DNA from: Bacteroides faecium
GTDB taxonomy: Bacteria; Bacteroidota; Bacteroidia; Bacteroidales; Bacteroidaceae
Length of the DNA: 64,000 nucleotides
Direction: 5' to 3'
Assembly: GCF_012113595.1 (NCBI RefSeq)
Contig: NZ_CP050831.1
Span: 3,472,001-3,536,000 of the forward strand
The notes under the pieces are model-generated. The model made no database searches. It saw only the letters and a list, made by a program, of their open reading frames with translations, and had not been told where the DNA came from. The position numbers and the translations under genes were made by a program. Positions 25,274 to 33,152 of the stretch are shown in pieces; positions within the stretch are counted from its first letter, which is position 1, and every line of letters begins with the position of its first letter.

Positions 25274-26263
25274 TTAGTCCTGTACCGGATATAGCGGATT
25301 CCCGCTTTCGTCTACTTCTGTCCATTCTTTTACGCTGACATTGGCGAATGATACGGAATTCTCGTTAATGACCGCACGGAACAGGTATGAATTTCCGGCG
25401 GATAAGAGGTTGTCGGGCGGAGCGAGCGGGGTGGTGTAGGTACGTGAGAAACTTTCCCCGTTTACCATTAACTCCAGTTTCAGGGTCAGGGGAGAAGTAC
25501 TTTTCACGGGCAGCATGATATATTGTACGGTGAAGTCGTTGATTCCCATATTGACTGGATTGGCAAGACTGACTTCCGAAGAGATAATCCCTGTTGACAA
25601 ATCCATGATTGCGCCCGGTTTCGGCGGAGTGATGGTGGCGGAGATAATTTTGTTCAAGGTGATGTTCTCTCCACCGGCAATGGCGACAACCACTTGTGTG
25701 GCAGCATGCTGGTAGGTGATGGGGACATTGATTTGTGAACTGGCGATGTCCTGATGTACGGCATGCCACCAAAGGTAGTCCACTCCGTTGGATAACGCTT
25801 CGGATATTCCGTTGGTAAAGGTAGGGGCGGGGTTCTTGGAATTGCAGGATACAGCATAGAAGCTATAAATGTTATTACTCAGATACATTTTGTATCCGTT
25901 GTTTCCAGTCAGCACTCCGGGAGACGATGTGAGGTAACTGCCTTCGGCAACGGGAGCACCCGTTATGGTGTTCGAGGTGTTGGAAAGATAAGCACATAGC
26001 CAGCTTTGCAATCCTTTGCCCATAGGAGACATGGAGCGGGTAATATTTCTTCCTTCCACTGATGCGCTGAAAGTAACTAAGGCACTTTCTTTGGAAGGAT
26101 TGCCGTTATCGTTTCCACTATTGCCGGATGGATTGCCACTGTTCTCTTCTCCGTCAGGGTCGGCGATATCAATATAAATGTTGTTTTTGGAGCAAGCTCC
26201 CAGTAACAGCATTGTTAATGCGGATACAGCCAAATACTTTGTAACATGAAATTTGATACTCAT
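25274..26263 (-). CDS. Fimbrillin-family (Mfa-like) surface lipoprotein
   Basis: 329 residues. Signal peptide with lipobox LLGAC (Cys 24), then a low-complexity Gly/Asn/Ser/Asp linker (about residues 35-60) and the fimbrillin pattern: VTFSASVEGRNITRS, LYLSNNIYSFYAVS-like segments, and VQYIMLPVKSTSPLTLKLEL in the C-terminal domain. The family (PF13149) covers subunits of type V pili of Bacteroidia, in which a Cys-anchored precursor is cleaved by an Arg-gingipain-like protease before strand exchange. No anchor or tip genes lie nearby, so this may be an orphan subunit or a non-pilus relative. Confidence 0.87.
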   Translation of the reverse strand: MSIKFHVTKYLAVSALTMLLLGACSKNNIYIDIADPDGEENSGNPSGNSGNDNGNPSKESALVTFSASVEGRNITRSMSPMGKGLQSWLCAYLSNTSNTITGAPVAEGSYLTSSPGVLTGNNGYKMYLSNNIYSFYAVSCNSKNPAPTFTNGISEALSNGVDYLWWHAVHQDIASSQINVPITYQHAATQVVVAIAGGENITLNKIISATITPPKPGAIMDLSTGIISSEVSLANPVNMGINDFTVQYIMLPVKSTSPLTLKLELMVNGESFSRTYTTPLAPPDNLLSAGNSYLFRAVINENSVSFANVSVKEWTEVDESGNPLYPVQD

Positions 26264-26344
26264 AGTCAGGTTCTTTTTTGAAAGTTAATAATACCCCTAT
26301 ATACATTTCAAAAAGGTTTTGGTTCATGACTTGAGAAAAAATTC

Positions 26345-28024
26345 CTAAAAATCCGGTGCTTTCTGTATGCAGATAATATCTCCGTAGACAGGATGGCGGA
26401 ATTCTATGTACTCGGCATGAAGATAAAGTCTGTCCGCTTTCTTGCCGTAGAGTTCGTCTCCAAGAATGGGGCGGTTCAATCCTTTCGGGTGAGCGGCGTG
26501 TATGCGTAGCTGATGGGTGCGTCCGGTCAGCGGATAGAAAGCGATACGGGTATATTTCTCTGATTTTGCGATTATCTGATATTCAGTAACAGCTTCTTTC
26601 CCGTGTTCTTCACTCACCATTTGTCGGGGACGGTCGAGAGGGTTCAGGCAGAGAGGAAGTGAGATTCTTCCTGCCTTTTCGGCCTCTGCTATGACTCCGT
26701 CCAGTAAAGCGATATATCGTTTTTTTATACTCCTGTTCTCGAACTGTGCCTGCAAATGCCGGTGGGCTTCTTTTGTCTTGGCGACAAGTAATAATCCCGA
26801 AGTTGCCATATCGAGCCGGTGTACAATCATAGGCCCCGTCGCATCGGGATATTTTTCCTTCAAGCGGTGATAAACGGAATCCATGTCCTCTGCCTTTCCC
26901 GGCACGGATAACATTCCCGCCGGTTTATTGATTACCAATAACCACTCATCCTCAAATACGATTTCCAGTCTCGTATCTTTATGAACATTATCCAATAACG
27001 GATTCTCGTCTACTTCCAACCCCTGAAGCATATGTTGCAGAATTGGCTCACATTTTCCCTTACAGGAAGGATAATAATAACCATGATGCCTGATTTCATT
27101 TTTCGGAGAATCCCCCCACCAAAACTCAGCCATAGCCAACGGCTTTAGTTGATGAAGATACGCATATTGCAGCAACTTGGGCAACGCGCACTCACCCGCA
27201 CCACCGGGCGGTACTTTCTGTACGGTCTGCTCAAAAATAGTGCATAAGTCTTTTACTTCTCCCACCGCATTCAACATCCGAAACTCTCCGAACAGCTTTT
27301 GCTGCAAAGCTGCCGAACGCTCTTTCCGTTCTGCTTTCAGCCTTTCTATTTCATCCTTGAAACGGTGAACTTCCGCTTCGCGTTCTTCCAACCGTTTTTT
27401 CCAAGACTTTTCCTTTCGCTTGTATTCAGCTTTCTGATATTGGCTTTCTCGAATCAAAGCTGCTTGCTCTTCTTCAGAAATACCGTCTGGGGACTGGCGT
27501 CGAATCTCTCTGGATTCTTTCGCAGCTTTTAGTTCCGCCTTGGCTTGATTCAACTCCGCCTGAGCCTGTCCGGTTTCTATCTCCCATTTTTCTTTCGACT
27601 CAAGATAGGAAGCACTATTCTCTAGTTCATTGATGCGAATGTTGATAGCGGAAATCTGTTCTTCCTCAATCTTGAAAAATCCTTGCGGTTGCAGCAGGTC
27701 ATAAACAGGAGGAACAAAATAACTATGCAGGTTCTTTCCTGCCAAATTGCCGGAAAAGGCTGCTAAATAACCTATTCTGCTTTCTTCGTCCGTTCCTTCT
27801 TCTTTCACTTTATCCGTAGCTCCTTCCGTTTTCTGCAGTACAACCAATACCCCGAACATCTTTCCAAGAGCTAATTCTTCCTGCCATTCCTTTCGGCTTG
27901 CGATATACTCTTTCACTTCCTCTGCCGCCAATACGCACAACGGATGGGGCGTATAATGGAAAGGATAAGTGAATTTCTCCGGTAGCGCAATGTGAGATAC
28001 GGACTTCTTAAAAAAATGTATCAT
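26345..28024 (-). CDS. RluA-family pseudouridine synthase with long N-terminal extension
   Basis: 559 residues from ATG 28024; the frame is open to 28519 but the -7 box at 28054 places the start here. The C-terminal third (about residues 335-555) is the RluA catalytic domain with HRLDMATSGLLLVAKT (catalytic Asp) and the late TGRTHQLRIHAAH. The N-terminal part has a coiled coil (about 150-260, rich in E, K, A and R) between globular segments and does not look like an S4 domain. It should isomerise uridines in rRNA or tRNA. The extension may give a different RNA target. Confidence 0.9.
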   Translation of the reverse strand: MIHFFKKSVSHIALPEKFTYPFHYTPHPLCVLAAEEVKEYIASRKEWQEELALGKMFGVLVVLQKTEGATDKVKEEGTDEESRIGYLAAFSGNLAGKNLHSYFVPPVYDLLQPQGFFKIEEEQISAINIRINELENSASYLESKEKWEIETGQAQAELNQAKAELKAAKESREIRRQSPDGISEEEQAALIRESQYQKAEYKRKEKSWKKRLEEREAEVHRFKDEIERLKAERKERSAALQQKLFGEFRMLNAVGEVKDLCTIFEQTVQKVPPGGAGECALPKLLQYAYLHQLKPLAMAEFWWGDSPKNEIRHHGYYYPSCKGKCEPILQHMLQGLEVDENPLLDNVHKDTRLEIVFEDEWLLVINKPAGMLSVPGKAEDMDSVYHRLKEKYPDATGPMIVHRLDMATSGLLLVAKTKEAHRHLQAQFENRSIKKRYIALLDGVIAEAEKAGRISLPLCLNPLDRPRQMVSEEHGKEAVTEYQIIAKSEKYTRIAFYPLTGRTHQLRIHAAHPKGLNRPILGDELYGKKADRLYLHAEYIEFRHPVYGDIICIQKAPDF

Positions 28025-28053
28025 CGGTTTATATTTGAATGTGATTATTGGTG

Positions 28054-28061
28054 CAAAAGTA
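28054..28061 (-). promoter_or_regulatory. -7 box of the pseudouridine synthase gene
   Basis: TACTTTTG on the minus strand, 29 bases before ATG 28024. It faces away from the box at 28085, so the two divergent promoters overlap in about 40 bp. Confidence 0.6.
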
Positions 28062-28084
28062 AGGTAAATCCGCGAATTTTGTTC

Positions 28085-28092
28085 TATATTTG
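28085..28092 (+). promoter_or_regulatory. -7 box of the SGNH hydrolase gene
   Basis: TATATTTG, exact TAnnTTTG, 46 bases before ATG 28139. Confidence 0.6.
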
Positions 28093-28138
28093 TTTTGGAG
28101 TTTGAATGAAATAAAGCGAATGTTTGAGCGAATATAAA

Positions 28139-28666
28139 ATGGATAGGATAGAAGAAATACCAAAATTTGCTTTCGTAGGCAACAGCCATATGGCATTTTG
28201 GGCGCTGGATATTTATTTCCCCCAATGGAAATGCTTGAATTACGGTGCTCCCGGTGAAGGATTGGCTTATATGGAATCTTTTGCAGCGGATACTTCTGAT
28301 TGTCTGGCAGTCATACAATTCGGCAGCAACGATATTTACGGGCTGAATGATGAGAATGTAGACGATTATGTGGAACGTTACGTGAAAGCGGTGCTTGCCG
28401 TTCCTTCTCTGAAGACGTACCTGTTCTGTATTTTTCCACGAAATGATTATGATGATTACAGTACGGCGGTAAACAAATTCATCCGTATGCTCAATCAGAG
28501 AATATATGAAAAATTGCAAGGAACGGATATTGTCTATCTGGACGTATTCGACCGCTTATTACTGAATGGCAGACTGAATCCGGATTTAACCATCGACGAC
28601 CTGCATCTGAATGGTAAAGGTTACAGCATACTGGCGGAAGCAGTGAAACAAGCCGTCAATTTATGA
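28139..28666 (+). CDS. SGNH/GDSL-type hydrolase
   Basis: 175 residues from ATG 28139. Block I is FVGNSHMAFW (with Ser at the nucleophile site in place of a GDSL motif), the later blocks are FGSNDIYG (block III, G-x-N-D) and the C-terminal DDLHLNGKGY (D-x-x-H), giving a Ser-Asp-His triad. No signal peptide, so a cytoplasmic esterase or acyl hydrolase is likely; the substrate is unknown. Divergent from the pseudouridine synthase gene. Confidence 0.88.
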   Translation: MDRIEEIPKFAFVGNSHMAFWALDIYFPQWKCLNYGAPGEGLAYMESFAADTSDCLAVIQFGSNDIYGLNDENVDDYVERYVKAVLAVPSLKTYLFCIFPRNDYDDYSTAVNKFIRMLNQRIYEKLQGTDIVYLDVFDRLLLNGRLNPDLTIDDLHLNGKGYSILAEAVKQAVNL

Positions 28667-28733
28667 GTGATACCCAACTTCTTTTGTTGCTACTTTTATC
28701 GTAAAAATTGATGGCATATCAGTTTATTTTTCC

Positions 28734-28741
28734 TACTTTTG
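28734..28741 (+). promoter_or_regulatory. -7 box of the MaoC gene
   Basis: TACTTTTG fits TAnnTTTG, 43 bases before the ATG at 28785. Confidence 0.6.
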
Positions 28742-28784
28742 CCGTCAATTAATAGATTAATAACCCCCATAAAGCGATAAGACT

Positions 28785-29249
28785 ATGGAAAAAGTAATTA
28801 TCAATTCGTACGAAGAATTCGAGAAACTGGTAGGCAAACAAATAGGCGTTTCTGACTATGTAGAACTTTCCCAGGAACGTATTAATCTTTTTGCAGATGC
28901 GACATTAGACCACCAATGGATTCATGTAGATACGGAACGTGCCAAAGTAGACAGCCCTTATCATAGCACAATAGCTCACGGTTATCTGACATTATCAATG
29001 CTGCCATATATGTGGAACCAGATAATCCAGGTGAACAACTTGAAAATGATGATTAACTACGGCATGGATAAGATGAAATTCGGTCAGGCTGTATTGTCAG
29101 GACAGAGTATCCGCCTGGTGACTACCCTTCATTCATTGACGAATCTGCGTGGTGTGGCAAAAGCTGAAATCAAGTTTGCCATCGAAATCAAGGACCAACC
29201 CAAGAAAGCACTTGAAGGTATTGCCGTATTCTTGTACTATTTCAATTGA
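28785..29249 (+). CDS. MaoC-like (R)-specific enoyl hydratase
   Basis: 154 residues with a hotdog fold. The hydratase motif is seen as FADATLDHQWIHVDTERA...FGSTIAHGYLTLS-like (here SPYHSTIAHGYLTLSML), where Asp and His are catalytic. It should hydrate trans-2-enoyl-CoA or a related thioester; the precise pathway is not visible. A single gene with its own promoter and terminator. Confidence 0.92.
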   Translation: MEKVIINSYEEFEKLVGKQIGVSDYVELSQERINLFADATLDHQWIHVDTERAKVDSPYHSTIAHGYLTLSMLPYMWNQIIQVNNLKMMINYGMDKMKFGQAVLSGQSIRLVTTLHSLTNLRGVAKAEIKFAIEIKDQPKKALEGIAVFLYYFN

Positions 29250-29271
29250 TTTAGTTCATAATGACATAAGG

Positions 29272-29312
29272 AAGAAGCTGTTTCCCAAACGGGAGGCAGC
29301 TTCTTGTTTTTT
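29272..29312 (+). terminator. Terminator of the MaoC gene
   Basis: AAGAAGCTG (29272-29280) pairs with CAGCTTCTT (29297-29305), followed by a T-rich run. Confidence 0.85.
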
Positions 29313-29404
29313 CTTAGTTTTTATACGTTCCCGGAACAATACGAATTTATATCTGTTTTAATACATATTCAAGATGTAAATGAAGCATTAAAAAACTAAG
29401 AACT

Positions 29405-30079
29405 ATGTCATTAAGTAGTCTCCTCATCATATTCTCGTCATCGTTCATGGCTTTGTTCCCGGTGATAAATCCTTTAGGGAACGGTTTTGTCGTAAACGGG
29501 TTCTTTACAAACCTTGACCCGCAGCAACGGAAAACGGCTATCCAGAAACTTACCTTCAACTTCATAATGATTGGTGTAGGTACACTGGTCATTGGTCATT
29601 TGTTCCTGTTGATTTTCGGTCTGGCTATTCCTGTGATACAGTTGGGCGGCGGGATACTTATCTGTAAGACGGCAATGGAGTTGCTCGGTGATTCGGGCTC
29701 TTCCGATAAAGGGGAATCCAGTCAGAATGTAGACAGTTTCAGATGGAAGAGCATTGAGCAGAAAATATTCTATCCTATCACGTTTCCCATCAGTATCGGC
29801 CCGGGCAGTATATCCGTCATATTCACTTTGATGGCATCCGCCAGTGTGAAAGGAAAACTGCTGCAAACGGGAGTTAATTATTTAGTCATTGCGCTTGTCA
29901 TTGTCTGTATGGCTGCCATACTTTATGTATTTCTCTCGCAGGGGCAGAAGATAATCCAGAAGCTGGGACCGGTAGGAAATCAAATCATTAATAAGCTCGT
30001 AGCCTTTTTTACATTCTGTATCGGTATTCAGATTTCGGTGACAGGCATATCCCAGATATTTCATTTGAATATACTGTGA
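29405..30079 (+). CDS. MarC family integral membrane protein
   Basis: 224 residues, about six transmembrane helices, with the MarC (UPF0056) pattern: ALFPVINPLGNGF at residue 17, PVIQLGGGILICKTAMELLG in the middle, and FPISIGPGSISVIFTL later. The cytoplasmic loop is rich in Ser and Gly. E. coli MarC was long thought to confer drug resistance, but the function of the family is not settled. Monocistronic. Confidence 0.92.
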   Translation: MSLSSLLIIFSSSFMALFPVINPLGNGFVVNGFFTNLDPQQRKTAIQKLTFNFIMIGVGTLVIGHLFLLIFGLAIPVIQLGGGILICKTAMELLGDSGSSDKGESSQNVDSFRWKSIEQKIFYPITFPISIGPGSISVIFTLMASASVKGKLLQTGVNYLVIALVIVCMAAILYVFLSQGQKIIQKLGPVGNQIINKLVAFFTFCIGIQISVTGISQIFHLNIL

Positions 30080-30121
30080 CATTTCTTATCTCTGTAGAAT
30101 GAGATTGAAATATTAAGGTTA

Positions 30122-30649
30122 CTATTGTTTTTTCTTAGCTTTCATCGCCTTTAATATATTTCTGCGTACAGAACGGATGGCGGGACTCAACAATTCGGGT
30201 TCCATAATTTCCAGCATTGTGCGTAGTTCCTGTTGCAGCTCAGGAATGGAGCAAGTCAGTTGATAGGCAAGTTTTATGCAAAGAGACTGTACTCCGCCTG
30301 GTTCCCGCCGGGTTATGACACGCTCCAGACAGAAATCGAGGAAATCCATTCGTGGCGGATTGGCAGCCGGCTGTTGGCTGAGCAGGTTCAGGAGCATCCT
30401 TCGCTTTCCCGAGTGCGGGCAGGACATAGCTGCGTCAATCAGTTCATCCTGTCTCCGGCTCAACCATTCCACATCTTCTTTTGAGAAATGCGTACAAACC
30501 CATAATGCCTGATAAGAGACAATCTCGTCCTCGTCAAAGATAAATTGATAGACTTCTTCTCTGAGCCGTCCGTCATCTTGTATGAAGTGAAGTATCTCTC
30601 TGATATCTTCGATATGAAAACGAACGGATAATTTAGCACGTAGGTTCAT
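30122..30649 (-). CDS. HEAT-like hypothetical protein
   Basis: 175 residues, mainly helical, with repeats of about 40 residues rich in Leu (for instance EVYQFIFDEDEIVSYQALWVC), like HEAT/ARM proteins used for binding other proteins. No catalytic motif, signal peptide or membrane helix. I do not recognise a named family. It follows the double GNAT gene on the same strand with only 19 bases between them, so they are probably co-transcribed. Confidence 0.7.
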   Translation of the reverse strand: MNLRAKLSVRFHIEDIREILHFIQDDGRLREEVYQFIFDEDEIVSYQALWVCTHFSKEDVEWLSRRQDELIDAAMSCPHSGKRRMLLNLLSQQPAANPPRMDFLDFCLERVITRREPGGVQSLCIKLAYQLTCSIPELQQELRTMLEIMEPELLSPAIRSVRRNILKAMKAKKKQ

Positions 30650-30668
30650 GTAGCTCTATTTTTTAGGG

Positions 30669-31676
30669 TTAACCTTTATTTTCTTCGATATTCGCTTCTT
30701 TCAATTGTAAATGCAGAATCGGGTAAGGTTTTCCCATACCGTCCGTTTCGTCCCTTCCGATGATTTGGAATCCCATATGAAGGTAAAAACTGAGTGCTTT
30801 TTCATTCTGTTCGTTTACGTCCACTTTATCCATCTGTTTTTTCTGGGTAGCATATTCCAGTAACCGCTTGCCGTATCCTTTTCCCTGCTCACCGGGATTT
30901 ACGAATAGCATCTCGATTAGTTCGTCGCTCAGTCCCATAAAAGCCACAATCTTTCTATCGGCATCCCGGATAATGTATAGTTCTACCGCCGGCAAATAGT
31001 GGTTGCGCACCAACGGCTTGTAAAACTGGATATGTTCTTCCGTGAGGAAATGATGCGTGTGGCGTACCGATGCTTCCCAGACTTCCAGAATCTCGTCGTA
31101 ATCCTGCGGGGTAGCCCGGCATATATTAGGAAGATAGTAACACAAATGGTCGAGTATATTTCCATTGTATGTCAGTTCCGCCTGATGCAGCACGCCCTCA
31201 TAGATAAAACCGTTCCGTTCGAGCACCTGCTGCGACCGCTTGTTGTGCGGGTAGCAATTGGCAGTGATGAGGCTGAGTTGCAGTTCGTTGAACCCGTAGT
31301 TGAGTACAGCCTGTACCGCTTCCGTCATATATCCTTTGCCCCAATACGCTTCGTCAAGCCAGTATCCCAGCATACGCACCTGCGGATTCTCCCGCTTCGG
31401 GTCGGGGACAATTCCGATGGAACCGATAAGCTGTCGCGTATCTTTGAGTGTTATCGCCCAGATATTCTCCTGACCGATAAACACATTCTGAAGAATCTCC
31501 CGCGATTCTTCTATCGTCTTATGTGGCGCCCATCCTGCATTATTACCCAAGTTCGGGTTCTGGCAACAGGCAAAGAAAGTTTCCGCATCCTCTTCTTGGA
31601 AAGGGCGGATTAGCAGCCGTACCGTCTCAAGGCTACGGGGCGTCACAGTTTCCCCTGTTTCAGTTTTCTTCTCCAT
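30669..31676 (-). CDS. Tandem GNAT acetyltransferase (RimJ-like plus second GNAT)
   Basis: 335 residues from ATG 31676 (MEKKTETGE); the frame is open to 31694. The N-terminal half (about 15-185) is a RimJ/RimL-type GNAT (TVRLLIRPFQEEDAETFF..., WGKGYMTEAVQAVLNYGF). The C-terminal half (about 187-325) is a second GNAT (RATPQDYDEILEVWEASVRH, GEQGKGYGKRLLEYA, ALSFYLHMGFQ). The two have different substrate-type sequences. It overlaps the VOC gene by 17 bases, so they form one operon. Substrates are unknown. Confidence 0.92.
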   Translation of the reverse strand: MEKKTETGETVTPRSLETVRLLIRPFQEEDAETFFACCQNPNLGNNAGWAPHKTIEESREILQNVFIGQENIWAITLKDTRQLIGSIGIVPDPKRENPQVRMLGYWLDEAYWGKGYMTEAVQAVLNYGFNELQLSLITANCYPHNKRSQQVLERNGFIYEGVLHQAELTYNGNILDHLCYYLPNICRATPQDYDEILEVWEASVRHTHHFLTEEHIQFYKPLVRNHYLPAVELYIIRDADRKIVAFMGLSDELIEMLFVNPGEQGKGYGKRLLEYATQKKQMDKVDVNEQNEKALSFYLHMGFQIIGRDETDGMGKPYPILHLQLKEANIEENKG

Positions 31677-32067
31677 CTTCTTTCTTATATACACATTCTA
31701 TACGATTCCCGTCCGGGTCAAGGACAACACTTTCAAAATAACCGTCTCCCGAAGTACGCGGCTCACCTGCAATGGTGTAACCTTCGGAACGCATCTCTTC
31801 CGTGAAACGAAGAACTTCCGCCTGACTGGGAAACGTGAAAGCGAGATGCGTCAGCCCGATTCTGTTTTCTTCCACCACCGTATTCTGTACATCGGGACGT
31901 CTCATTAATTCCAAAGAAGGACCTTCATCGAAAGAGATGAAGTAAGACTCGAACCCTTTCTTGGGATTCACATATTTCTCATTGCTTTTCCCACCAAGAA
32001 AGCGGACATAGAACTCTTTCAATTCTTCCAACTGAAAAGTCCAGATAGCGATATGATGTAGTTTCAT
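31660..32067 (-). CDS. VOC family (glyoxalase-like) protein
   Basis: 135 residues with two beta-alpha-beta-beta-beta modules. The metal-binding His in HHIAIWT, Glu in GPSLELM, His in LTHLAF and Glu in DPDGNRIECVY fit a glyoxalase-type site. It is close to the SMU1112c/YaeR-like VOC subfamily. The reaction is not certain: glyoxalase I, isomerase or binding. First gene of the operon with the tandem GNAT. Confidence 0.9.
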   Translation of the reverse strand: MKLHHIAIWTFQLEELKEFYVRFLGGKSNEKYVNPKKGFESYFISFDEGPSLELMRRPDVQNTVVEENRIGLTHLAFTFPSQAEVLRFTEEMRSEGYTIAGEPRTSGDGYFESVVLDPDGNRIECVYKKEDGEEN

Positions 32068-32117
32068 TTTTAATCTGATTTTCTTTTTATCGTTACGACC
32101 GTTAACTATTCTCTCTT

Positions 32118-33014
32118 TTATTTAGCTGACTGCGTCACATACTCATAAACGATACGTGAAATATCAGCGATAATCTTACTGTTTTCCGCAAAACTCTCTT
32201 CAGAGTCTTTCACAAAGACAGCTATGCTGTAAGTGTGTCCGTCAGGCAAAAGAACAAAGCCAATGTCATTGCAGCCTATCTGCTGCCCTTTGACATTCAA
32301 ATCTCCCGTCCCCGTCTTATGTCCAACTATCACTCCTTTGTCCAGCAATGGAGCGACCAGCCGGTCCTGCCCGGTCTGACATTCTACCATTGTCTGCCAG
32401 ATAAAATCCTTGTATTCTTTTGCAAACAACGGTTCCCGCCGGAAAATCTCCAGTAATTCGGCAGCAGCCAACGGAGTACTCCAGTTTTGATAACACAAAT
32501 CCAAATCTTCGTGCATGGCAGTCTCCGTACCGACGATGGCACAATCCTTAATACCTAACGAATGGATATATTTATCTACGGCATCCGGTCCGCCCTGATA
32601 ATTGAATAGTACATCGCAGGCATTGTTGTCACTCTGTTGAAGCGTGTATCTTAGCAGGTCGGCAATGCTCATCTCAATTCCCCCTTGCGGATACTTATCC
32701 CGTAGCGGACTATACGTATCCGGTTTCAAATCCGATTTCTCTATTCTTAGCAGAGTATCTAATGACTGTTTGTGTTTCGCCATATAATCAGCCAGTGCCA
32801 ACGCCTGATGAAATTTGAAAACACTCATCAAAGGATAATGAGTATCATTATTCACAGTTACCGTATCTTTTCCATCTATGATGACGGCAATTCCTATTTC
32901 GGCTTTCTTATCTTTGATAGCCTCTTTCAATTGAGTCTCAAGAGGGACACTCTGACAAGAAAATAGCATGACGGGGATTAAGCAAAGAAACACAATGAAT
33001 GAGCGCATAATCAA
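32118..33014 (-). CDS. Class A beta-lactamase of the Bacteroides cephalosporinase type
   Basis: 298 residues. Lipoprotein-type signal (Cys 20 after MLF S), then the serine beta-lactamase motifs: S64-V-F-K67 (S-x-x-K), S128-D-N130, E169 in the omega loop (HEDLDL), and K233-T-G. The subclass A2 group includes CepA, CblA and CfxA, hydrolysing mainly cephalosporins. Chromosomal context with no mobile elements nearby, so intrinsic rather than acquired. ATG 33014 or 33008 could be the start. Its promoter (TACCTTTG, minus, 33054-33061) is divergent from the next gene. Confidence 0.93.
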   Translation of the reverse strand: MIMRSFIVFLCLIPVMLFSCQSVPLETQLKEAIKDKKAEIGIAVIIDGKDTVTVNNDTHYPLMSVFKFHQALALADYMAKHKQSLDTLLRIEKSDLKPDTYSPLRDKYPQGGIEMSIADLLRYTLQQSDNNACDVLFNYQGGPDAVDKYIHSLGIKDCAIVGTETAMHEDLDLCYQNWSTPLAAAELLEIFRREPLFAKEYKDFIWQTMVECQTGQDRLVAPLLDKGVIVGHKTGTGDLNVKGQQIGCNDIGFVLLPDGHTYSIAVFVKDSEESFAENSKIIADISRIVYEYVTQSAK

Positions 33015-33053
33015 TCTTCTTTTTTATGGGTTACTAATTCTCTTTCGAAGTCA

Positions 33054-33061
33054 CAAAGGTA
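33054..33061 (-). promoter_or_regulatory. -7 box of the beta-lactamase gene
   Basis: TACCTTTG on the minus strand, 39 bases before the ATG. It faces away from the box at 33106. Confidence 0.6.
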
Positions 33062-33105
33062 TGAATAGTAATTTGAAAAAGTGAGGATGATATCCAAAAT
33101 TCTGT

Positions 33106-33113
33106 TATATTTG
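33106..33113 (+). promoter_or_regulatory. -7 box of the SWIM gene
   Basis: TATATTTG, 39 bases before ATG 33153. Confidence 0.6.
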
Positions 33114-33152
33114 TGGTATCTTATATTTTCATTCAAGTATTAAATTAGTCAT

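Noticed and set aside
25274..26263. A complete fimbrial locus
   Set aside because: Only one fimbrillin-type gene is present; no anchor, tip or usher-like protein lies on either side.
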